This document shows positions 48,917 to 57,361 of a stretch of DNA of 64,000 nucleotides, piece after piece; positions within the stretch are counted from its first letter, which is position 1, and each line of letters opens with the position of its first letter. The stretch is from Lentibacillus salicampi. GTDB taxonomy: Bacteria; Bacillota; Bacilli; Bacillales; Amphibacillaceae. The notes below the pieces were generated by a model that did not search any database, had not been told where the DNA came from, and saw only the letters and a list, made by a program, of their open reading frames with translations. The stretch covers positions 185,006-249,005 of the forward strand of contig NZ_SRHY01000003.1 in NCBI RefSeq assembly GCF_004565465.1. The letters are read 5' to 3'. The translations under genes were made by a program, and so were the position numbers.

Positions 48917-49576
48917 ATGGCTATTTTTTCGATGGACTGGATCGGCTTTATTTTGACAGGTTTTGCAACATTATTTCTAATCGGTGAACTGCTTGTAAAT
49001 ATGCGTGGATTTTTTGGACTGCTTGGTTTGGGATTCATTACGGTCTATTTTACAGTTTACCTTGAAACCGGCTCTTTTATCATTATGCTTATTATTTATT
49101 TAGCTGGAATATTACTGATTATGGTTGATGGCAAATTAGTTAATGACGGAACGCTTGCGACTATTGGCCTTGCCTGTATGCTGCTGGCAGTTGCATTGGC
49201 CGCACCGAATTTATTTGCCGGCATGTATGCGGTCATTGGTGTGCTGATTGGCGGATTTTCATCACCGCTCTTTTTAAAAGTATTTAAGCGAAGGGATATG
49301 TGGTCCAAAATAACCCTGAAAGACCAGCTGACAAAAGAAAAAGGCTATAATTCCATGAATCAGAGTTATGAAAAATTACTTGAAGAACAAGGGGTTACGT
49401 TAAGTGATTTGCGCCCCGTCGGAACAGTTCGAATCAATAATAAGAATTACAGCGCCATTTCAAATGCGGAATGGATTTCTAAAGGGAGTGACGTTAAAGT
49501 TATTCACGTTGACGGAACAAAAATTTTGGTTGAAAAAACCGCTGAGGACCAGAGTGAAACCCATGAATCGGAATGA
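48917..49576 (+). CDS. NfeD-like membrane protein (short form)
   Basis: A 219-residue protein with five or so hydrophobic segments in the first 140 residues (FILTGFATLFLIGELLV, IIMLIIYLAGILLIM and others), followed by a cytoplasmic OB-like domain (LRPVGTVRINNKNYSAIS, VKVIHVDGTKILVEK). The G-x-V/A-x-I-x-x-x-x-Y pattern and ending are those of NfeD C-terminal domains. Unlike the protein at 23-24.5 kb it has no ClpP-like protease part, and no flotillin gene is beside it. The ATG at 48917 follows GGGGGA. Confidence 0.8.
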   Translation: MAIFSMDWIGFILTGFATLFLIGELLVNMRGFFGLLGLGFITVYFTVYLETGSFIIMLIIYLAGILLIMVDGKLVNDGTLATIGLACMLLAVALAAPNLFAGMYAVIGVLIGGFSSPLFLKVFKRRDMWSKITLKDQLTKEKGYNSMNQSYEKLLEEQGVTLSDLRPVGTVRINNKNYSAISNAEWISKGSDVKVIHVDGTKILVEKTAEDQSETHESE

Positions 49577-49589
49577 TTCATGGGTGTTT
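49559..49589 (+). terminator. Terminator overlapping the NfeD-like stop codon
   Basis: ACCCATGAATC (49559-49569) pairs with GATTCATGGGT (49575-49585) and is followed by GTTTT. The stop codon (49574-49576) lies in the stem-loop, so a translating ribosome would disrupt the stem. Confidence 0.8.
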
Positions 49590-49677
49590 TACAGAATGAA
49601 ATTCAATGGGAAGGGCATTTATTAAAATAAGAGCAATAATGGAATGTAAATTTTATGTTAAGTTTTTGATGATATCC

Positions 49678-49706
49678 TTTACAAACCATTCATCGTGTAT
49701 TAATAA
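49678..49706 (+). promoter_or_regulatory. Probable promoter of the Na/Pi cotransporter gene
   Basis: TTTACA (49678-49683), a 17-base spacer and TAATAA(T) (49701-49707). No PhoP repeat array is seen here. Confidence 0.45.
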
Positions 49707-49757
49707 TGGAAAAGGTATGCGACAAATTTCAGCATGGTTCGAAGGGTGGAATTATTT

Positions 49758-51383
49758 TTGGATATCGATGTGCAGACACTGATATTTGAATTTATCGGCG
49801 GTTTGGGAATTTTCCTTTTAGGCATCAAATACATGGGGGATGGATTGCAGAAATCCGCCGGCGACAGGCTCCGGGATATACTTGACAAAACGACAAGCAA
49901 TCCTTTTCTGGGTGTATTGGCCGGTATAGTTGTCACGATCCTGATTCAAAGCAGTTCTGGCACAACTGTATTAACAGTCGGTTTGGTTAACGCAGGCTTT
50001 ATGACACTCAGACAGGCGATTGGTGTTATTATGGGTGCCAATGTCGGTACAACGGTAACGGCATTTATAATCGGTATTGATCTGGGAGAGTATGCATTAC
50101 CGATAATAGCTGTCGGCTGTTTTCTGTTGTTTTTCTTTAAAAATCAGACCGTTCATAATATCGGACAGGCCGTTTTCGGCTTTGGTGCATTATTTTTTGG
50201 TTTGGAATTAATGAGCAGTGGCATGTCACCATTGCGTGAAGTTCAGGCATTTCAGGATCTTACCTTGAGTATGAGCGAACATTCCTTTTTAGGGGTTGTG
50301 ATTGGTACCCTGTTTACGTTTGTTGTACAGAGTTCAAGTGCTACAATCGGTATTCTCCAGGGGCTGTTTTCTGAAGGCGCGATTGAACTGAAGGCAGCAT
50401 TGCCTGTTTTATTCGGTGATAATATTGGTACAACCATCACAGCCGTCCTTGCGTCAATCGGCGCAACAGTAGCTGCCAAGCGTGCTGCCTATGTCCATGT
50501 TATTTTTAACCTTGCAGGAGCCTTTATTGCATTACTGCTCCTTGGATTGTTCACCCAATATGTTACGTATCTGCAATCTGTATTTGAGCTAAATCATGAA
50601 ATGACCATTGCATTTGCACATGGAAGTTTTAATCTGGCAAATCTTATTCTGCAATTCCCATTTATTGGTGCTCTTGCATGGGTTGTAACGAAATTCATCC
50701 CGGGCGATGACACGGTTATCGAATATAAGCCAAAACACTTGGATCCAATTTTTATTCAGCAATCATCCACATTAGCATTGGATCAGGCAAAAGCGGAAAT
50801 TATTCGTATGGGTGAATATGCTTATAAGGGACTTGAGGAAACCAATTTATATTTAACAACACAAAGTCAAAAACATTCAGATATGTCGATGCAAATTGAG
50901 GGCGCCTTAAACAATTTGGACCGTAAAATCACGGATTATTTAGTTGAGCTGTCCGGTGAATCGATGACTGAAATGGAGGGCGCCAAACACACAGTATTAA
51001 TGGATTCTGTCCGCGATGTTGAACGGATAGGTGATCATTTCGAAAATATTATTGAATTAATTGATTATAAAATATCCAATAAAGTCCATTTGACAGAACA
51101 AGCTCAGGAAGATTTGAATAATATGTTTGATTTGACGATTCTGACCGTCAAACAATCCGTTAAGGCACTTGATGGTATGGATCGTGAAGAAGCACTGGCT
51201 GTCTTGCAAAAAGAGGATCAGATTGACAGGCTGGAACGCAACTACCGCAAAAAGCATATTATTCGCATGAATGAGGGACTTTGCACCGGGTCAGCAGGAA
51301 TCGTGTTTGTAGATATTATCAGTAATCTTGAACGGATAGGTGATCACGCTGTTAACATTGCTGAAGCTGTACTAGGTGAATAA
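49758..51383 (+). CDS. Na+/phosphate cotransporter with PhoU domain
   Basis: A 541-residue NptA/PhoU fusion. The first 310 residues are two repeats of the Na/Pi-cotransporter fold. Each has the QSSS motif: IQSSSGTTVLTVG and VQSSSATIGILQG. Gly-rich GANVGTTVTA and GDNIGTTITA accompany them. From about 345 on is a helical PhoU-like domain with two repeats (DSVRDVERIGDHFENI and ISNLERIGDHAVNIAE). It likely takes up phosphate with Na+. The start TTG at 49758 is preferred: AAGGGTGG lies eight bases upstream; ATG at 49734 has none. Confidence 0.9.
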   Translation: MDIDVQTLIFEFIGGLGIFLLGIKYMGDGLQKSAGDRLRDILDKTTSNPFLGVLAGIVVTILIQSSSGTTVLTVGLVNAGFMTLRQAIGVIMGANVGTTVTAFIIGIDLGEYALPIIAVGCFLLFFFKNQTVHNIGQAVFGFGALFFGLELMSSGMSPLREVQAFQDLTLSMSEHSFLGVVIGTLFTFVVQSSSATIGILQGLFSEGAIELKAALPVLFGDNIGTTITAVLASIGATVAAKRAAYVHVIFNLAGAFIALLLLGLFTQYVTYLQSVFELNHEMTIAFAHGSFNLANLILQFPFIGALAWVVTKFIPGDDTVIEYKPKHLDPIFIQQSSTLALDQAKAEIIRMGEYAYKGLEETNLYLTTQSQKHSDMSMQIEGALNNLDRKITDYLVELSGESMTEMEGAKHTVLMDSVRDVERIGDHFENIIELIDYKISNKVHLTEQAQEDLNNMFDLTILTVKQSVKALDGMDREEALAVLQKEDQIDRLERNYRKKHIIRMNEGLCTGSAGIVFVDIISNLERIGDHAVNIAEAVLGE

Positions 51384-51384
51384 A

Positions 51385-51440
51385 CCGGACATTTACGGGC
51401 AGTTCTCCCCGACTTTTTGGGATGACTGTCCGTTTTATTC
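51385..51440 (+). repeat. Dispersed family-A hairpin after the Na/Pi gene
   Basis: CGGGCAGT (51397-51404) pairs with ACTGTCCG (51425-51432), with inner CCC/GGG, and TTTTATT follows. It resembles the repeats near 23.0 and 58.5 kb and may also serve as terminator for the gene ending at 51383. Confidence 0.65.
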
Positions 51441-51522
51441 CGAAGTGGAGCAAAACGTTGCTTTGTTTCGCCATTACCGATTGATTCGTTATATTTTTTT
51501 ATGATTAATTGCTGGGTTTTTA

Positions 51523-51551
51523 TTGAACACATCGTTTGAACATGCTATAGT
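51523..51551 (+). promoter_or_regulatory. Probable upstream promoter of the tRNA cluster
   Basis: TTGAAC (51523-51528), a 17-base spacer and TATAGT (51546-51551) with an extended TGC before it. Confidence 0.55.
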
Positions 51552-51610
51552 ACTTATTGTCGCTTGTATTTTTCATTACATCTGGAACATAAATTTATGA
51601 GGATAGGTTA

Positions 51611-51639
51611 TTGACAGATTCTGTCGGACGTGGTAAATT
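51611..51639 (+). promoter_or_regulatory. Probable proximal promoter of the tRNA cluster
   Basis: TTGACA (51611-51616), a 17-base spacer and TAAATT (51634-51639), about 90 bases before the first tRNA. The 348-base gap before the tRNAs otherwise holds only the family-A repeat. Confidence 0.55.
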
Positions 51640-51731
51640 ATATTTCGTCGCTGATTAAAGTATACAGGTCTGCAGGACACGACAAGCACAATGATTCAGA
51701 TTAACATACCTTGGTAGTCACTTAAGACTAT

Positions 51732-51806
51732 TCCACAGTAGCTCAGTGGTAGAGCAATCGGCTGTTAACCGATCCGTCGCAGGTTCGAGTCCTGCCTGTG
51801 GAGCCA
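51732..51806 (+). tRNA. tRNA-Asn (GTT)
   Basis: Cloverleaf with acceptor TCCACAG/CTGTGGA, D arm GTAGCTCAGTGGTAGAGC, anticodon loop CTGTTAA (anticodon GTT), T arm GGTTCGAGTCC, discriminator G and encoded CCA. First of six genes. Confidence 0.96.
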
Positions 51807-51809
51807 TAT

Positions 51810-51886
51810 GGCGGCGTAGCTCAGCTGGCGAGAGCGTACGGTTCATACCCGTGAGGTCGTGGGTTCGATCCCCTCCGCCGCTACCA
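51810..51886 (+). tRNA. tRNA-Met (CAT), elongator
   Basis: Acceptor GGCGGCG/CGCCGCT end, anticodon stem TACGG/CCGTG around loop TTCATAC, and encoded CCA. It has a normal G1-C72 pair and no run of three G-C pairs in the anticodon stem, so it is not the initiator. It strongly resembles the B. subtilis elongator tRNA-Met as I recall it. Confidence 0.9.
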
Positions 51887-51902
51887 TAATTTCTAGTTCG
51901 AC

Positions 51903-51976
51903 GGCGGTCGTGGCGAAGTGGTTAACGCACCGGATTGTGGCTCCGGCACTCGTGGGTTCGATCCCCACCGGTCGCC
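51903..51976 (+). tRNA. tRNA-His (GTG)
   Basis: Anticodon loop TTGTGGC (GTG) in stem CCGGA/TCCGG. The extra 5' G (51903) facing C73 (51976) is the tRNA-His hallmark. The next bases are CCT, so the terminal A is not encoded and must be added. Confidence 0.93.
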
Positions 51977-52024
51977 CCTCAATACTTTAATGAACTTTTT
52001 GAACCACCTCTCAAAATAGTATAC

Positions 52025-52101
52025 GGACCCTTAGCTCAGCTGGTCAGAGCTATCGGCTCATAACCGATCGGTCGCAGGTTCGAATCCTGCAGGGTCCACC
52101 A
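52025..52101 (+). tRNA. tRNA with CAT anticodon, likely tRNA-Ile2
   Basis: Acceptor GGACCCT/AGGGTCC, anticodon loop CTCATAA, encoded ACCA. C4-G69 and C5-G68 are the pairs that mark tRNA-Ile2 (lysidine, made by TilS) in E. coli. The other CAT tRNA in the cluster lacks them. Elongator Met cannot be excluded. Confidence 0.85.
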
Positions 52102-52111
52102 TTAAACATTC

Positions 52112-52204
52112 GGAGGTATACCCAAGTCCGGCTGAAGGGATCGGTCTTGAAAACCGACAGGCGGGTCAAACCGCGCGGGGGTTCGAATCCCTCTACCTCC
52201 TCCA
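52112..52204 (+). tRNA. tRNA-Ser (TGA)
   Basis: A 93-base class II tRNA. Anticodon loop CTTGAAA (TGA) in stem TCGGT/ACCGA, a long variable arm, T arm GGTTCGAATCC, encoded CCA at 52202-52204. The discriminator (52201) is T where tRNA-Ser normally has G. Confidence 0.93.
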
Positions 52205-52216
52205 TACATATTTAAT

Positions 52217-52568
<352 letters not shown>

Positions 52569-52574
52569 TTTTTT

Positions 52575-52602
52575 AAAACAAGTAAAAACGCTTGTTTTTT
52601 TA
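52575..52602 (+). terminator. Terminator of the tRNA cluster
   Basis: AAAACAAG (52575-52582) pairs with CTTGTTTT (52591-52598), followed by T. Confidence 0.75.
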
Positions 52603-52846
52603 TTGTCCAGGAAATTATAGTTTGAAAAAGCTGTGGATAATCCAGTTTGTACGTCGCTAAACAGATGCCCTATGCTTATGTTTGTTTAGTCACGTTTATA
52701 CCTGGGAATATACAAAGTGGATTAGGATTTTTTAATGCGCACGTTGTAAAGTGCATTTAATTTGCATGTACAGGGTCGCTCTGATACCCTTGTCGTGAAG
52801 GGTGAAAATTCAATCCTTTTCAAACTATTTAAGGGAGGATATAAAA

Positions 52847-53458
52847 ATGGCAAAATTTGAACTACCAGAACTACCATATGCTTACGATGCTTTAGAACCA
52901 ACTATTGACAAAGAAACCATGAATATTCACCATACAAAGCATCACAATACTTATGTAACAAAATTGAACGCTGCGCTTGAAGGTAAGGCGGATCTTCAGG
53001 ACAAGTCACTTGAGGACTTAGTAGGCAATCTTGATGCCCTACCTGAAGACATTCGTACAGCTGTCCGCAATAACGGCGGTGGACATGCCAACCATAGTCT
53101 GTTCTGGAAAGTGATGTCACCGAATGGTGGCGGCGAACCATCAGGTGAATTAGCTGATAAAATCAACAACAAATTCGGTAGCTTTGATAAATTTAAAGAA
53201 GAATTTGAAAATGCTGCCAAAGGACGCTTTGGATCTGGCTGGGCATGGTTGGTCGTCAACAATGGTGATGTGGAAATTACCGATACACCAAACCAGGATA
53301 CCCCATTAATGGACGGTAAAACACCTATTTTAGGTCTTGATGTTTGGGAGCATGCTTACTATCTGAAGTATCAAAACAAACGTCCTGACTATGTTGCTGC
53401 ATTCTGGAATGTCGTCAATTGGGACGAAGTAGAAAAGAATTACAACGATGCAAAATAA
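52847..53458 (+). CDS. sodA: Superoxide dismutase (Mn type)
   Basis: A 203-residue Fe/Mn superoxide dismutase. Metal ligands are visible: His in [12 protein letters not shown] (about 27), His in [11 protein letters not shown] (about 82), and Asp and His in [12 protein letters not shown] (about 164 and 168). The MSPNGGG and WEHAYY context fits the Mn-preferring type, as in B. subtilis SodA. It detoxifies superoxide in the cytoplasm. The ATG at 52847 follows GGGAGGATAT; an in-frame ATG at 52802 is upstream of it. yqgE follows, as in B. subtilis. Confidence 0.96.
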   Translation: MAKFELPELPYAYDALEPTIDKETMNIHHTKHHNTYVTKLNAALEGKADLQDKSLEDLVGNLDALPEDIRTAVRNNGGGHANHSLFWKVMSPNGGGEPSGELADKINNKFGSFDKFKEEFENAAKGRFGSGWAWLVVNNGDVEITDTPNQDTPLMDGKTPILGLDVWEHAYYLKYQNKRPDYVAAFWNVVNWDEVEKNYNDAK

Positions 53459-53469
53459 ACTGATCTAAG

Positions 53470-53503
53470 AAAGGCACGGGATTCAGCTCCTGTGTCTTTT
53501 TTT
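53470..53503 (+). terminator. Intrinsic terminator after sodA
   Basis: A 12-bp stem with G-T pairs (AAAGGCACGGGA 53470-53481, TCCTGTGTCTTT 53488-53499), followed by a run of T. Confidence 0.85.
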
Positions 53504-53640
53504 CTTTGTTATTTCGGAACTTTCCACACGTGACTTAATCAGTTTTTTCCGTTTCGATGCAGGTTGCCGGGCAGTACTTTTAACTGCATATCTGACCTTA
53601 AATTGTTCACACTATGAATGAACAAAAAGGAGTAATGGAT

Positions 53641-54912
53641 ATGCATAAAAGCTTAGAATACATAGCAGGAAAAATTGATATAAGCCGAGATCTCATTTTA
53701 CTGCTGGTTATTGGCGGATTATATTCCCTCAGTATATTCCTTTCCAATACGTTTGTGAACATCTACTTATGGAAGCAGGCTGGCGATTATACAACCATTG
53801 CCTTTTATAATCTGGGGATTTACTTGTTTCAGCCGATTACGTTTATACTGGCGGGCAAAATAGCTAAAAAAGTTGATCGGGTTATCGTACTTCGTTTAGG
53901 GGTAATATTTTTATCTCTATTTTTTTTAAGTGTATTGCTGATTGCCGAACAGGCCGCCACGTATAACTTCTTGCTGGGCAGCGTGCTGGGGATCGGCTTT
54001 GGTTTTTACTGGCTGGCATTCAATGTGCTCACATTCGAGATAACGGAACCGGAATCAAGGGATTTTTTTAATGGATTTCTCGGGGTGCTGCAATCATTTG
54101 CAGGGATGGTTGGACCATTGCTGGCGGGTACGATTATCGCAAGCATGCAGGAAAATGTCGGCTATAGTGTTATTTTTACGATATCGTTCATCTTGTTCAT
54201 TGGCGCTGTTGTCTGCAGCTTTTTCCTGAAGCGCAGACAGGCTGAAGGGCTGTTTCATTTCAAACGTGTATTAATGGAACGCGGCCACAACAAAAATTGG
54301 AGGCGCGTCTTAAACGCGCATGTTTCACAAGGATTCCGGGAAGGCATTTTTTTATTTGTGATCACGATCTGGGTATTCATAACAACTCAAAGTGAATTTG
54401 CCTTGGGGATGTTTAACCTGGTTTTGTCAGGCTTATCATTTGTTTTGTATGTTATCGTGACAAAATGGGTTAAACCATCGTTAAGAAAAAAAGCAATCCT
54501 TATTGGTGCGTTAATCCTGTATTTTTCCGTTTACATTATTCTGTTTAATATCAGTTATACTCTGCTAATCATTTACGCCGTCCTTATCGGGATCGCCTAT
54601 CCAGTCATTAATGTTCCATATGCTTCGTTGACATTTGATGTCATAGGAAAGGCATGGAAGGCGAAGGAACTCCGTGTTGAATATATTGTGGTCAGGGAAT
54701 TGTTTGTTAATATCGGCAGGGTTCTGTCCATCATTATTTTTGTAGTAGCGATCACATTATTCCCAGCAGAAAAAATTATCCCATATCTGCTCGCCGTTTT
54801 TGGTCTCGGGCATCTGTTTATTTATTTCTTTGTAAAGGATATTTATCTAGGGAGTACAGGTAAAAAGGATGTCATCACAAAAGAGCCGGTAACGGATGAA
54901 AAAAATCGATAA
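53641..54912 (+). CDS. yqgE: MFS transporter YqgE
   Basis: A 423-residue polytopic membrane protein with about 12 hydrophobic helices, fitting the Major Facilitator Superfamily. KIAKKVDRVIVLRLG is the loop 2-3 region usual in the family, and a cytoplasmic central loop lies near 200-215 (KRRQAEGLFHFKR). The substrate is unknown. It sits between sodA and pbpA, exactly as yqgE does in B. subtilis. The ATG at 53641 is eight bases after AAAGGAG; ATG at 53614 lies before it. Confidence 0.88.
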   Translation: MHKSLEYIAGKIDISRDLILLLVIGGLYSLSIFLSNTFVNIYLWKQAGDYTTIAFYNLGIYLFQPITFILAGKIAKKVDRVIVLRLGVIFLSLFFLSVLLIAEQAATYNFLLGSVLGIGFGFYWLAFNVLTFEITEPESRDFFNGFLGVLQSFAGMVGPLLAGTIIASMQENVGYSVIFTISFILFIGAVVCSFFLKRRQAEGLFHFKRVLMERGHNKNWRRVLNAHVSQGFREGIFLFVITIWVFITTQSEFALGMFNLVLSGLSFVLYVIVTKWVKPSLRKKAILIGALILYFSVYIILFNISYTLLIIYAVLIGIAYPVINVPYASLTFDVIGKAWKAKELRVEYIVVRELFVNIGRVLSIIIFVVAITLFPAEKIIPYLLAVFGLGHLFIYFFVKDIYLGSTGKKDVITKEPVTDEKNR

Positions 54913-54918
54913 ATCCTC

Positions 54919-54947
54919 TTAGAATTTAGCCCTGTGAATGATATAAT
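54919..54947 (+). promoter_or_regulatory. Promoter of pbpA
   Basis: TTAGAA (54919-54924), 17 bases, TATAAT (54942-54947); a perfect -10 about 35 bases before the start codon. Confidence 0.6.
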
Positions 54948-54982
54948 GTAAAGTACAATTGTTTATGCTTAGGGTGAGGAGA

Positions 54983-57052
54983 ATGGTTTCGAAAAAAAAG
55001 AGACAGAAAAAATCACAGCTTCCTTTTCGGTTAAATATACTCTTTTTGATTGTTTTTTTATTGTTTTCGGCATTAGTCCTGCAATTGGGTGTGGTTCAGA
55101 TTTTGAATGGAGAAGCATTCCAGGCCGAAATTGACCGGACCACGAACGATTACTCAGAAACGCCCGTCCCCCGCGGAAAAATGTTTGACCGCAACGGCGA
55201 GCTGATTGTCGGAAACGATGCCGGGTATTCGATCACATATACACCGGAAAAGGGGATACAAGCGGGAGAGAGGCTGGACGTTGCTGAGAGGCTGGCGGAA
55301 TATGTCGATATGGATTCGGAGGAACATTTGGATGGCATTACGGAACGGAACAGACAGGAATATTGGTATCTGAATAATACCGACGAAGCTGAAAATTTGC
55401 TGTCCGATCAAGAGAAGGAAGATATGGATAATGGCGAGCAATATAATGAAATTCTTGACCGCATAGATGAGGACAAGATTGATGACTACTCGAAACAGGA
55501 ACTTGAAGTTATGGCCATTAAGAAAGAAATGGATAAAGCCATGACACTGACGCCGCAAGTGATTAAAAATGAGGATGTGACACCCGAAGAATTTGCTCGT
55601 GTATCGGCACATTTAGGTGAATTGCCTGGTGTTAATGCAACAACCGATTGGAACCGCGAATATCCTTACGATGAAACATTCCGTGACTTTGCGGGTTCTA
55701 TTACATCCGAGTCACAGGGCATCCCGGCGGACCAGGAAGACTATTATTTGACCAGAGGGTATAGCCGGAATGACCGGGTCGGCAACAGCGGGCTGGAAGA
55801 GCAATACGAAGGTGTTCTAAGGGGACGCAAGGAAAAGATTCAATACACGACCGATAAAAACGGTGCCATTGTGGATTCGGATATCGTCGTCGAAGGTCAG
55901 CGCGGGAAAGACCTTGTCCTGACGGTTGATATGGAATTGCAGAAAAAAGTCGATGAAGTTATCCATGACGAAATGCAATCAGCCATTCAAAACCAGCCAC
56001 ATGAGAACAGGAATTTGGAAAATGCCATGGCTGTTGTGATGGATCCAACTACAGGTGAAATTCTGGCTGCCAGCGGACAGCGGTATGATCATGAAAAAGG
56101 CGAATTTACCAAGACGGGTACCTCAACAATTTATAATGCCAATGCGCCTGGATCATCCGTTAAAGGTGCCACGATGCTGGCAGGCTATCAGTCAGGCGTG
56201 ATCGAATTCGGACAGCAGTTTTATGATACACCTATTAAAATCAAAGATACGCCGGAAAAAAGCTCTTGGAAAAATCTTCAGTGGGTAAATGATCTTGAAG
56301 CATTGGAACAATCGTCCAACGTGTATATGTTTTATATCGCCATGCGAATGGCAGGCGAGTATAACTATGAGCCCAATAAATCAATTAATATTGATTATGC
56401 TGCATTCGACGAAATTCGCAATTATTTCGGCCAGTTTGGATTGGGTGTTTCAACTGGTGTGGATTTTCCATATGAATCAACGGGATATAAGGGATCGAAT
56501 CCGGATGCTGGTAATCTTCTTGACCTGGCAATTGGCCAGTATGACACGTACACAACGCTGCAACTGGCACAATACGTATCAACGATTGCCAATGACGGCT
56601 ACCGTGTGCGTCCGCATTTCATGAAAGAAATCCGCAATCCGGTTCCGCACGAAGAAGGGTTGGGTCCGGTCTATAAATCGCATAATACAGAAGTTATGAA
56701 CCGGATTCAAATGAGTGACAGTGAAATTGATCGTGTGCAGGAAGGTTTCCACAGGGTATTTCAGGCCCCGGAAGGCACGGCCTCAAGTCATTTTGGCGAT
56801 AAGCCATATGACGCTGCCGGAAAGACCGGGACAGCTGAATATGATGTTTATGAAGACGGTCAATTAAAGGCCTCAACGGAAAATCTGGCTCATATCGGAT
56901 ATGCGCCTTATGATGATCCGGAAGTCGCTTATGCACTGATTGTTCCTCACGTTGGGAAAGGTGATAACTCTGAGATTAACCACGAAATCGGAAAAGGGAT
57001 TTTAGATGCTTACTTTGAATTAGAAAATGAAGATGAAGGGGAAGAAGATTAA
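54983..57052 (+). CDS. pbpA: Class B penicillin-binding protein (PBP2A-like)
   Basis: A 689-residue transpeptidase for peptidoglycan crosslinking in the elongation machinery. A basic cytoplasmic tip (KKKRQKKSQ) and one transmembrane anchor (LNILFLIVFLLFSALVLQLG) lead to the dimerisation domain with PRGKMFDRNGELI. The penicillin-binding domain has the three catalytic motifs: SSVK (about 391), SSN (about 443) and KTGT (about 613). The ATG at 54983 follows AGGGTGAGG. Genes sodA-yqgE-pbpA-pst keep the B. subtilis order. Confidence 0.94.
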   Translation: MVSKKKRQKKSQLPFRLNILFLIVFLLFSALVLQLGVVQILNGEAFQAEIDRTTNDYSETPVPRGKMFDRNGELIVGNDAGYSITYTPEKGIQAGERLDVAERLAEYVDMDSEEHLDGITERNRQEYWYLNNTDEAENLLSDQEKEDMDNGEQYNEILDRIDEDKIDDYSKQELEVMAIKKEMDKAMTLTPQVIKNEDVTPEEFARVSAHLGELPGVNATTDWNREYPYDETFRDFAGSITSESQGIPADQEDYYLTRGYSRNDRVGNSGLEEQYEGVLRGRKEKIQYTTDKNGAIVDSDIVVEGQRGKDLVLTVDMELQKKVDEVIHDEMQSAIQNQPHENRNLENAMAVVMDPTTGEILAASGQRYDHEKGEFTKTGTSTIYNANAPGSSVKGATMLAGYQSGVIEFGQQFYDTPIKIKDTPEKSSWKNLQWVNDLEALEQSSNVYMFYIAMRMAGEYNYEPNKSINIDYAAFDEIRNYFGQFGLGVSTGVDFPYESTGYKGSNPDAGNLLDLAIGQYDTYTTLQLAQYVSTIANDGYRVRPHFMKEIRNPVPHEEGLGPVYKSHNTEVMNRIQMSDSEIDRVQEGFHRVFQAPEGTASSHFGDKPYDAAGKTGTAEYDVYEDGQLKASTENLAHIGYAPYDDPEVAYALIVPHVGKGDNSEINHEIGKGILDAYFELENEDEGEED

Positions 57053-57068
57053 TCCTGGACGAATCAGC

Positions 57069-57102
57069 AGCCCGAACTCTTAACAATGGGTTTGGGCTTT
57101 TT
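57069..57102 (+). terminator. Intrinsic terminator after pbpA
   Basis: AGCCCGAACTC (57069-57079) pairs with GGGTTTGGGCT (57088-57098), with two G-T pairs, followed by T. Confidence 0.85.
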
Positions 57103-57151
57103 ATTTACAGACTAAACCTTCCACCGCCTTTTCGACTCCTTCTATAACTAC

Positions 57152-57228
57152 AATCGAATCCAGTCGCTGAAAAGGGGCATGTCATTTTTTGGAAAATTGA
57201 CGCCCCTTTTTGCTTTCTCAATTCGATT
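57152..57228 (+). terminator. Extended hairpin, probable second terminator, between pbpA and pstS
   Basis: AAAAGGGGC (57170-57178) pairs with GCCCCTTTT (57202-57210), with inner GTCA/TGAC. An outer pair AATCGAAT (57152-57159) and ATTCGATT (57221-57228) extends it to about 77 bases. The 57053-57361 gap otherwise holds the first terminator and the pstS regulatory region. Confidence 0.7.
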
Positions 57229-57244
57229 ATAGGGGTAGAAGAAC

Positions 57245-57298
57245 TTTACGTTATTTTTACAGTCAATTAATAGAAGGTTAATACTCATTCGTTATGAT
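57245..57298 (+). promoter_or_regulatory. PhoP box and promoter of pstS
   Basis: Four TTAACA-like hexamers are spaced by exactly 5 bases: TTTACG (57245), TTTACA (57256), TTAATA (57267), TTAATA (57278). TATGAT (57293-57298) follows as the -10. The 11-base period is that of B. subtilis PhoP boxes in phosphate-starvation promoters. A normal -35 is lacking, as expected for an activated promoter. Confidence 0.85.
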
Positions 57299-57361
57299 AG
57301 GAATTGCAGGAGGGGAGACGCGATCTGTTCCTGACAAACTATTATAACAGGGGGAAATCAA

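Noticed and set aside
51810..51886. tRNA with CAT anticodon as initiator tRNA-fMet
   Set aside because: It has a paired position 1-72 and lacks the three G-C pairs of the initiator anticodon stem.
53555..53600. GATGCAGGTTGCCGG upstream of yqgE as another family-B copy
   Set aside because: Only a short stretch matches; the rest of the unit is absent.
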